Source: GWC2-37-13 sp964564535
Lineage (GTDB): Bacteria > Patescibacteriota > Microgenomatia > UBA1406 > GWC2-37-13
Assembly: GCA_964564535.1 (NCBI GenBank)
Contig: CAZMBH010000026.1
Location: 1-12,193 of the forward strand
Direction of reading: 5' to 3'
DNA: 12,193 bases
Shown: positions 7,273 through 12,193 of the stretch, one piece after another
How positions within the stretch are numbered: position 1 is the first letter of the stretch
How the letters are laid out: the number at the start of each line of letters is the position of its first letter
Notes under the pieces: generated by a model
The model's input: only the letters and a program-made list of their open reading frames with translations
What the model was told of the DNA's origin: nothing
Databases searched by the model: none
Made by a program: the position numbers and the translations under genes

Positions 7273-8949
7273 ATGAAAAAAATATTTATCACATTGGCTA
7301 TAATTTTATTGGCGTTTTTTTTCCGTTTTAATAACTTGAATTGGGATGAAAACTTTCATCTACATCCTGATGAACGGTTTTTAACAATGGTTGGGATGGC
7401 AATGAAATTGCCCTTGTCGATTAATCAGTACTTCGATCAAAAAACTTCTCTAATGAATCCGACTAATATCGGATATCCGTTTTTTGTTTATGGCAGATTT
7501 CCTTTAATTTTAACGAAGTATTTGGCTTCAGTATACAAAATGGATAATTACAATGATTTTACAATTTTAGGTCGCCAATTGTCAGCTTTCTTTGATATCT
7601 TAATTATTTTTTTTATTATAAAAACAGTTGAACTATTAGAAAAAAAACATAAGTTGTCGCCATCAACAAAGTATTGGTCAGGTTTTTTTTATGCGATTGC
7701 CGTACTTCCAATTCAGCTTTCTCATTTTTTTGCCGTTGATACTTTTTTAAATTTTTTTATGTTTGGGTCGTTTTATTTTTCGTTAAGGGTCGGTCATGAC
7801 AGACCCCCACGGAATATAATTATGTCCGCCATATTTTTTGGTTTAGCATTCTCATGTAAAGTTACGGCGTTATTTATTTTACCTCTCAACTTATTTTTTT
7901 TAATAAAGACTGTCTTCGTACGAAGACAGTCTTTAACAAAAACAGCTGTTATTTTTTTCTTATATTTTATTTCGGTCTACTTAACTCTTCGATTTGCTGA
8001 TCCTTATTTGTTTCAAAATTCAAATCTTTTTGATCCAACTATAAGTAAAATTTTTGTCGAGAATATTAAATCATTGCAAAACATGACTGTTAAAAATATG
8101 GACAACTGGTTTCCTCCAATGGTTCAGTGGTTAAATAAGAATACGATTCAGCACAGTTTAGTAAATAATATTGTTTTTGGGTTGGGTATACCTTATGCAA
8201 TTTTAATATTAATTGGAATAATAAAAATTGTCTTGTCATTCCCGCGAAGGCGGGAATCCATTTCAATATTTATAATTTTAACTTGGGTTATGGCTTTTTT
8301 TATATATCAAAGTATTCAGGTTACTCCAACGTTGAGATACTTTATTATTATTTATCCATTCCTGGCAATTTTTACCGGAATTGGTATTGATTTTGTTTTA
8401 AATAAGTTCCATAAGAATAGATTTATACTAAATACTCTATACTTTATACTTTGTATTTTCTTATTAATCTGGCCCTTGATGTTTTCCTCAATCTACTTTA
8501 GTAAAAATTCCCGAGTGGAAGCTTCAGAATGGATCTACAAAAATTTGCCTAGTGACTCATATATATTAAGCGAGTCTTGGGATGACGGATTGCCTTTGCC
8601 AATAATTAACAATTTCGGAAAACAATTCAGAGGTGAACAACTGCCGGTTTTTGATCCCGATACACAAGAAAAATGGCAAAAAATTAACAAATCTTTAGAA
8701 AAAGCTGACTATTATATTTTATCCTCGAATAGAGGATGGGGTAGCATTCCTACTGTTCCTGTTAAATATCCTTTAATGAGTAAATTTTATGATGATTTAT
8801 TAGTAAATAATGATCCGAACTACAAGAAAATAAAAGAATTTAAACCGTATTATTACGGTTTTTTTGAGCTGCCAAATAATCTAGTTGACGAATCATTCAC
8901 GGTTTATGATCATCCCACCGTATTGATATATAAAAATGTAAAAAAATAA
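7273..8949 (+). CDS. GT39/PMT-like membrane glycosyltransferase
   Basis: 558 residues. A first membrane helix (4-18) is followed by an extracytoplasmic loop with WDE (24-26) and HPDER (31-35), the acidic motif typical of PMT/ArnT-type (GT-C) enzymes. These enzymes use polyprenyl-phosphate sugars to glycosylate lipids or proteins on the outer face of the membrane. Further helices lie roughly at 104-120, 135-152, 157-172, 182-210, 224-240, 298-321, 331-348, 355-376 and 385-408. The C-terminal 150 residues form a soluble domain, probably external. Two palindromic DNA elements are inserted in frame, read as KTVFVRRQSL (212-221) and SFPRRRES (322-329), both in loops between helices. A terminator-like hairpin lies in the 3' part at 8842-8865. 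It starts 6 bp after the CBS gene and ends 2 bp before the methyltransferase gene. Donor and acceptor are unknown. Confidence 0.85.
   Translation: MKKIFITLAIILLAFFFRFNNLNWDENFHLHPDERFLTMVGMAMKLPLSINQYFDQKTSLMNPTNIGYPFFVYGRFPLILTKYLASVYKMDNYNDFTILGRQLSAFFDILIIFFIIKTVELLEKKHKLSPSTKYWSGFFYAIAVLPIQLSHFFAVDTFLNFFMFGSFYFSLRVGHDRPPRNIIMSAIFFGLAFSCKVTALFILPLNLFFLIKTVFVRRQSLTKTAVIFFLYFISVYLTLRFADPYLFQNSNLFDPTISKIFVENIKSLQNMTVKNMDNWFPPMVQWLNKNTIQHSLVNNIVFGLGIPYAILILIGIIKIVLSFPRRRESISIFIILTWVMAFFIYQSIQVTPTLRYFIIIYPFLAIFTGIGIDFVLNKFHKNRFILNTLYFILCIFLLIWPLMFSSIYFSKNSRVEASEWIYKNLPSDSYILSESWDDGLPLPIINNFGKQFRGEQLPVFDPDTQEKWQKINKSLEKADYYILSSNRGWGSIPTVPVKYPLMSKFYDDLLVNNDPNYKKIKEFKPYYYGFFELPNNLVDESFTVYDHPTVLIYKNVKK
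7904..7935. repeat. Perfect 32-bp palindrome inside the GT39 gene
   Basis: The left half is TAAAGACTGTCTTCGT and the right half is its exact reverse complement, with no loop. It is read in frame as part of residues 211-221 (IKTVFVRRQSL), between two predicted membrane helices. Sixteen uninterrupted base pairs are far beyond what coding sequence produces by chance. I do not recognise the family; it differs in sequence from the REP-like element at 8233-8260. Confidence 0.85.
8233..8260 (+). repeat. REP-like hairpin inserted in frame in the GT39 gene (FPRRRES)
   Basis: ATTCCCGC (8238-8245), loop GAAG and GCGGGAAT (8250-8257) with CTTGTC before and CCA after. It is the same family as the two copies at 5065-5153. 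Read in the GT39 frame it gives SFPRRRES (residues 322-329), a peptide found in many unrelated bacterial proteins because this DNA repeat is widespread. Confidence 0.9.
8842..8865 (+). other. Terminator-like hairpin within the GT39 coding region
   Basis: AAACCGTA (8842-8849), loop TTAT and TACGGTTT (8854-8861) followed by TTTT: an eight-pair stem with a T-tract, the shape of an intrinsic terminator, 84 bp before the stop codon. It encodes KPYYYGFF. It has only three G-C pairs, so its strength as a terminator is doubtful; it could attenuate the methyltransferase gene downstream. Confidence 0.4.
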
Positions 8950-8951
8950 AA

Positions 8952-9656
8952 ATGACTTATATTAACGAAAAAAAACAGAAAAATTTTTTTAATATTGAAA
9001 AAAATCAATACAATATTAAACTATTAATTAAGCCAAAATATCATACTTTTTTAGAATTAAAGAGCATTCTTGATCGATTGACGGATATTAATAAAGGGGA
9101 ATCAATTATTGATTTTGGAAGCGGAACAGGAAGAGTAACAATTTTTTTATTGCAGAAAAGTCATAAAATTTATGCGGTTGATATTAGTAAAAAATCTCTA
9201 GATAGCTTGAAAAAAGTCGCTACCCATTTGAAATTAAAAAAGCTACAAACTTTTTCCTTAATTCCTAAAAACAAAAAGTTTAAAGTAATTGTAGGGGCTG
9301 ACATTCTCCATCATATTGATATAGATATTTACTTGTCAAAATTTTTTGACGCTCTTTCAGAAAATGGGAAGGTAGTTTTTTCAGAACCCGGAGCATTTAA
9401 TTTATCTTGGTATTTATATCTTTCAATTTTTCATGATTGGAACGTAGAGAAGGGATTGGTTGAATGTTCTTATTTTAATTTAATAAATAAATTTGAAAAA
9501 TCCGGGTTTAAAAAAATAAAAATAACGGGCTTAGGATTATTACCAAGACCTTTTTTTAATTGGTCAAAGACTCTTTGCAGGTTGAATGATTATTTAGGTA
9601 ATCTGCCGATATTAAAACTCTTTGCCTATCGATACATAATTGAGGCAAGCAGATGA
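8952..9656 (+). CDS. Class I SAM-dependent methyltransferase
   Basis: 234 residues with a standard Rossmann methyltransferase core: IIDFGSGTG (motif I, 52-60), IYAVDISKKSLD (73-84, with D77 as the ribose-binding acid), KVIVGADILHHID (111-123, motif IV region) and GKVVFSEPG (139-147). The LHHI signature is typical of small-molecule or lipid/sugar methyltransferases of the UbiE/Methyltransf_11-12 type, not of rRNA or DNA enzymes. It starts 2 bp after the GT39 stop, so it belongs to that operon; an effect on a glycan or lipid intermediate is an inference from context. Its last 31 bp overlap the 3' end of the minus-strand GT4 gene. No Shine-Dalgarno sequence precedes the ATG. Confidence 0.85.
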   Translation: MTYINEKKQKNFFNIEKNQYNIKLLIKPKYHTFLELKSILDRLTDINKGESIIDFGSGTGRVTIFLLQKSHKIYAVDISKKSLDSLKKVATHLKLKKLQTFSLIPKNKKFKVIVGADILHHIDIDIYLSKFFDALSENGKVVFSEPGAFNLSWYLYLSIFHDWNVEKGLVECSYFNLINKFEKSGFKKIKITGLGLLPRPFFNWSKTLCRLNDYLGNLPILKLFAYRYIIEASR

Positions 9657-10771
9657 TCGTAAAATTTATAAACCTTCTTTATATCAAATATGTTATGAGC
9701 ATTTTTTACTAATTGAGAGTTAGAAAATTTACTTCTATTTTCCAAAATACTATTTAGGGCCTGGCTTAGTTGACCAACTTTCTTTGCTTCAACGATTATC
9801 CCCATTTTTGTCAGTTTTATGGGCATTCTTACACCGGGTAAATTAGATGCAATTACGGGTGTTCCAGATATCATTGCTTCAGCTTGGACCATACCAAACG
9901 CCTCGGTCCGGTTAATAGACGGTAGAACAAGAACATCGATAGCCTTATAAAAGGCAGATAAATTATTGCTGCTTAAATAGCCTAAAAATAGATATTTTAT
10001 TTTATATTTTTTTAACAAGCTAATAATTTTGAAGTAATAATAATTTTCTCCGGCAACGTCTCTTCCATATGGTCCAGCAAAAATTAACTGAATATTTTTT
10101 TTAAACTTAAGTTGTTTAATAGATTTAAGTAAATATTCAATTCCTTTTTCAGAGGAAATTCTTCCAACGTAGCCAACCCATTTATTATTTTTTTTCAGTC
10201 TCAATAGCTTATTAAAAAAATATTTGTCAAAAACTGATTTTTGAATCATTGGTAAAACGTCTGAAATTTTGTTTGCAAATTTTTTGAAGTAGGGAAGAGA
10301 ATCAATATAGTCCATAGTATAAACGACAATTTTGTCAGATAGATTAAGTTGCACTTTCATTGATAGATTTAAAAATAAATTAATAATTTTAGCTAAAATG
10401 TTTCCTTCCAAAAATACTTGACAGTGAAAGATCGAAATTATCTTTTTTCCAAATACCTTTGCAATTAATGCCAACAACAAACCTTCAAAGTTAGGTTGAT
10501 TGAGAATTATTAAATCGGATTTTTTGGCAAACTTTATAAAATAGATAATAGATTGCGGGGAAATAAAACCCTTTGATATTTTAAATAGGTAGGGAACTTG
10601 GATAATACTTAATTTGTTAAGACTTTTTTCTTTATGAAGTTTATAGTCAGACGGGAAAGTCAAAATGGTAATATCATTATTTTTTTTTAGATAATCTAAT
10701 ATTCTTATGGACGATACAGTAACACCTGAAATATAAGGATAGAAATAGGGAGAAAAAAAAAGTATTCTCAC
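9626..10771 (-). CDS. Glycosyltransferase family 4 (group 1), GT-B fold
   Basis: 381 residues, the usual length for GT4 enzymes, which transfer a sugar from a nucleotide donor to a lipid-linked or other acceptor on the cytoplasmic face. The N-terminus shows FFSPYFYPYISGVTVSS (5-21), the glycine-containing acceptor-side loop. The C-terminal domain has VGYVGRISSEKGIEYLL (199-215, phosphate-contacting R204 and K209), LIFAGPYG (229-236) and the EX7E motif, TEAFGMVQAEA, with E290 and E298. There is no membrane helix. It starts with GTG at 10771, overlapping the stop of the upstream HAD gene in a 4-bp GTGA, so the two are translationally coupled. Its 3' end overlaps the convergent methyltransferase gene by 31 bp. 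The sugar and the acceptor are unknown. Confidence 0.9.
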   Translation of the reverse strand: MRILFFSPYFYPYISGVTVSSIRILDYLKKNNDITILTFPSDYKLHKEKSLNKLSIIQVPYLFKISKGFISPQSIIYFIKFAKKSDLIILNQPNFEGLLLALIAKVFGKKIISIFHCQVFLEGNILAKIINLFLNLSMKVQLNLSDKIVVYTMDYIDSLPYFKKFANKISDVLPMIQKSVFDKYFFNKLLRLKKNNKWVGYVGRISSEKGIEYLLKSIKQLKFKKNIQLIFAGPYGRDVAGENYYYFKIISLLKKYKIKYLFLGYLSSNNLSAFYKAIDVLVLPSINRTEAFGMVQAEAMISGTPVIASNLPGVRMPIKLTKMGIIVEAKKVGQLSQALNSILENRSKFSNSQLVKNAHNIFDIKKVYKFYDHLLASIMYR

Positions 10772-11358
10772 TCAATTAAATTTTTAATTTTTTTAACAGC
10801 TGAGTCAAGACTAGGGAATTTATTAGGAAATTTTTTTAGTTGGTCAAAAATATTGTATATCCAATATATTTTGATTTTTGAATTTCGTTCAGATTTATTC
10901 TTAATAGAATTTAGGTAAGAAACTATATCCCAATTATCTTCGACATAAAGATCTAATTTCAATTTTTTTATCATCCTTTCTTTGAATAAAAACGGCTGTT
11001 CATTTTTGTCATTAAAATAACTGCCGGAAAAAAATTTACCTGCTTCAAGCTTGATTAACCATTCTTTAAAATCGTTTTTTAATGATTCGTTCCTACCTGT
11101 GATAATATAGGCTTTGATTTTTTTTGATGTTATCAACTTTTTTAATTCGTCGTAACCGAATGCGGGTCCAAAAACTACTTTGTGAAATATTAACCAGATT
11201 AACTTTTGAATTCTTGTTTTAGGATAGTGAAATTTGTTTACTTCCTTTTTCAAAAATATTTTTTTTAAAAAAACAATAATTGGACGGGCGATCCTTGCCG
11301 GGTTATATAGAAGTACACCATCAAGATCAAAGCCGACTTTAAGTATTTGTTTTTTCAT
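10768..11358 (-). CDS. HAD-superfamily phosphatase-like protein
   Basis: 196 residues. Motif I is VGFDLDGVLL (8-17, nucleophile D11 and acid/base D13). Motif II is AYIITGRNE (83-91, T87). A later acidic VEDNWD (139-144) with upstream lysines fits motifs III and IV. The cap insert at 18-75 is short and helical, as in the 5'-nucleotidase-like or sugar-phosphate HAD groups. The substrate cannot be read. It is the first gene of the minus-strand operon and is coupled to the GT4 gene by a GTGA overlap, so a role on a sugar or polyprenyl phosphate is plausible but only inferred. The ATG at 11358 lies nine bases after a TATAAT on the same strand, so the message would be leaderless or nearly so. Confidence 0.8.
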   Translation of the reverse strand: MKKQILKVGFDLDGVLLYNPARIARPIIVFLKKIFLKKEVNKFHYPKTRIQKLIWLIFHKVVFGPAFGYDELKKLITSKKIKAYIITGRNESLKNDFKEWLIKLEAGKFFSGSYFNDKNEQPFLFKERMIKKLKLDLYVEDNWDIVSYLNSIKNKSERNSKIKIYWIYNIFDQLKKFPNKFPSLDSAVKKIKNLIE

Positions 11359-11375
11359 TAGTGATAAATTATACT
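11347..11375 (+). promoter_or_regulatory. Promoter of the Lgt-like gene, predicted leaderless
   Basis: TTGTTT (11347-11352), 17 bp spacer and TATACT (11370-11375). The start site would fall at about 11382, next to the ATG at 11383. The -35 lies inside the start of the HAD gene, so the two divergent transcripts should compete for RNA polymerase. Confidence 0.45.
11368..11373 (-). promoter_or_regulatory. -10 element of the HAD/GT4 operon
   Basis: A perfect TATAAT on the minus strand, nine bases before the HAD start codon, which leaves a leader of only about two bases. No good -35 is seen at 16-18 bp. It overlaps the plus-strand -10 at 11370-11375. Confidence 0.45.
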
Positions 11376-11382
11376 AAAAACT

Positions 11383-12193
11383 ATGTTGCCGGTATTATTA
11401 AATGTTGGTTTTCTTAAAATTTATACTTTTGGGGTCTTTTTAGTTCTTGGATTTTTCTGGGCAATTTATTTATTGTGGAAAAATATCAGGTTGACGTCTC
11501 ACAAGGAAGAAGATATTTTTGACGGACTATTCATGTCATTATTCGGAGCCCTTTTTTTTGGAAGGTTGGTCTATGTATTGTTAAATTTTAAGGACTTTGG
11601 TTTTAATATATTAAAGTTTATTTTAATAAACGGTTATCCTGGAATATCATTTTACGGATCAATTTTTGGAGGACTGTTGATTCTTTACTTATTTATAAAT
11701 TCACGAAAACTTAACTTTAGTGACTCGGTTGATTATTTTATCACACCACTTTTTGTTGCTTTGGCTTTTGGTAAAATCGGCGCCTTCTTTTCGGGAGTTG
11801 AAATTGGGACAAAAACCAATTTTTTATTAAAAATAAGATATGTTGGTTTTGACGGGTTAAGGCATTTAGTCGGATTATACGAAGGTTTGATGTTTATAAT
11901 AGGTTTGTTTATTTCATACCAAATATTGTTTGAAATACGAAAAGAAAGATATTACAAGGGTTTTCTTTTGAAATTTTTTCTCTGGTTTTTGGCATTGACA
12001 ACTTTTCTGTTTGACAAAATCAAAGATAATCGTTTATACTTCTTTGGTCAAAGTTTAGACTTTTTGGTTTCATTAATAATTCTGTTGACAATAAGTTTCC
12101 ACTTTGTATATTATTTTAGGAACGGGATTTTAAGTTTAATAAAAAATTATGGACAAAAAATTTTCAAAGCAGTTCGTATCGGATCAAAAAAAA
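11383..12193 (+). CDS. Divergent Lgt-like prolipoprotein diacylglyceryl transferase, 3' end cut by window edge
   Basis: 270 codons are open to the window end, near the full length of Lgt (about 260-290). Lgt moves diacylglycerol from phosphatidylglycerol onto the lipobox cysteine of prolipoproteins at the membrane. The family order is visible: several membrane helices, GALFFGRLVYVL (55-66), YPGISFYGSIFGGLL (85-99), the signature region FGKIGAFFSGVEIG (129-142), HLVGLYEG (161-168) and a final FFGQSLDFLVSLIIL (220-234). In the signature, the usual G-R-x-G-N-F reads G-K-I-G-A-F, so the conserved Arg and Asn are lost. The late Y-G-x-x-R-F-x-x-E motif is absent (LALTTFLFDKIKD instead). It may be a divergent enzyme with other specificity or an inactive relative. 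A gene symbol is withheld for that reason. Confidence 0.7.
   Translation, partial: MLPVLLNVGFLKIYTFGVFLVLGFFWAIYLLWKNIRLTSHKEEDIFDGLFMSLFGALFFGRLVYVLLNFKDFGFNILKFILINGYPGISFYGSIFGGLLILYLFINSRKLNFSDSVDYFITPLFVALAFGKIGAFFSGVEIGTKTNFLLKIRYVGFDGLRHLVGLYEGLMFIIGLFISYQILFEIRKERYYKGFLLKFFLWFLALTTFLFDKIKDNRLYFFGQSLDFLVSLIILLTISFHFVYYFRNGILSLIKNYGQKIFKAVRIGSKK
12149..12193 (+). CDS. Possible start of a further gene, cut by window edge
   Basis: ATG at 12149 opens a frame reading MDKKFSKQFVSDQKK to the window end. It looks like a charged soluble N-terminus and starts where the Lgt-like protein should be ending, but it overlaps that still-open frame by at least 45 bp and has no Shine-Dalgarno sequence. 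Fifteen codons are too few to assign a family. Confidence 0.25.
   Translation, partial: MDKKFSKQFVSDQKK

Noticed and set aside
7056..7292. Minus-strand open frame of 78 codons
   Set aside because: It is the complement of the CBS gene's 3' end and the GT39 start, both well supported; its hydrophobic composition is a by-product.
7904..8260. The two palindromes as a CRISPR array or an insertion-sequence terminal inverted repeat pair
   Set aside because: They differ in sequence, no regular spacing or transposase lies between them, and the reading frame runs through both.

Overview
The window is AT-rich and densely packed, and it looks like a piece of a Candidate Phyla Radiation (Patescibacteria) chromosome, probably Microgenomates-like. 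This placement is an inference. It rests on AT-rich coding, a four-CBS protein and a GT39 membrane glycosyltransferase in one tight gene run, short or absent gaps, no recognisable Shine-Dalgarno sequences at most starts, and hairpin repeats of the FPRRRES-encoding type. TGA, TAA and TAG all end genes, so the UGA-glycine code of Gracilibacteria/SR1 does not apply. No tRNA, rRNA, CRISPR array, transposase or phage gene was seen.

Left region (2-4875, + strand): three genes in a row. The first is an unrecognised protein cut by the window edge. The second is a 765-residue protein with a divergent HD/HD-GYP-like metal-phosphohydrolase core near its N-terminus and a long uncharacterised C-terminal part. 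The third is a 554-residue protein with a class I SAM-methyltransferase-like core and an unassigned C-terminal half. The 136- and 67-bp gaps between them show no clear terminator. This trio is the part of the window most likely to be undescribed biology, but its function cannot be read from the sequence.

Intergenic region (4876-5201): it holds a decayed copy of the 5' end of the next gene, an M29 aminopeptidase, followed by two REP-like hairpins in opposite orientation, then a TTGTAT-17 bp-TAGTAT promoter that predicts leaderless transcription of the aminopeptidase.

Middle operon (5202-9656, + strand): M29 aminopeptidase, four-CBS-domain protein, GT39/PMT-like polytopic glycosyltransferase and class I methyltransferase, with gaps of 7, 6 and 2 bp. 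The glycosyltransferase gene contains two in-frame palindromic insertions, a REP-like hairpin read as SFPRRRES and a perfect 32-bp palindrome read as KTVFVRRQS. Both lie in predicted loops between membrane helices.

Right region: a two-gene minus-strand operon (HAD-like phosphatase, then GT4 glycosyltransferase, sharing a 4-bp GTGA overlap) runs convergently into the methyltransferase gene, with a 31-bp tail-to-tail overlap. Divergent from it, across only 24 bp with overlapping -10 elements, is a divergent Lgt-like (prolipoprotein diacylglyceryl transferase) membrane protein. That protein lacks several residues considered essential in the family and runs to the window edge. Together the middle and right regions suggest cell-surface glycan or lipoprotein assembly: two glycosyltransferases, an Lgt-like enzyme, and a methyltransferase and a HAD protein that could modify sugars or lipid-linked intermediates.
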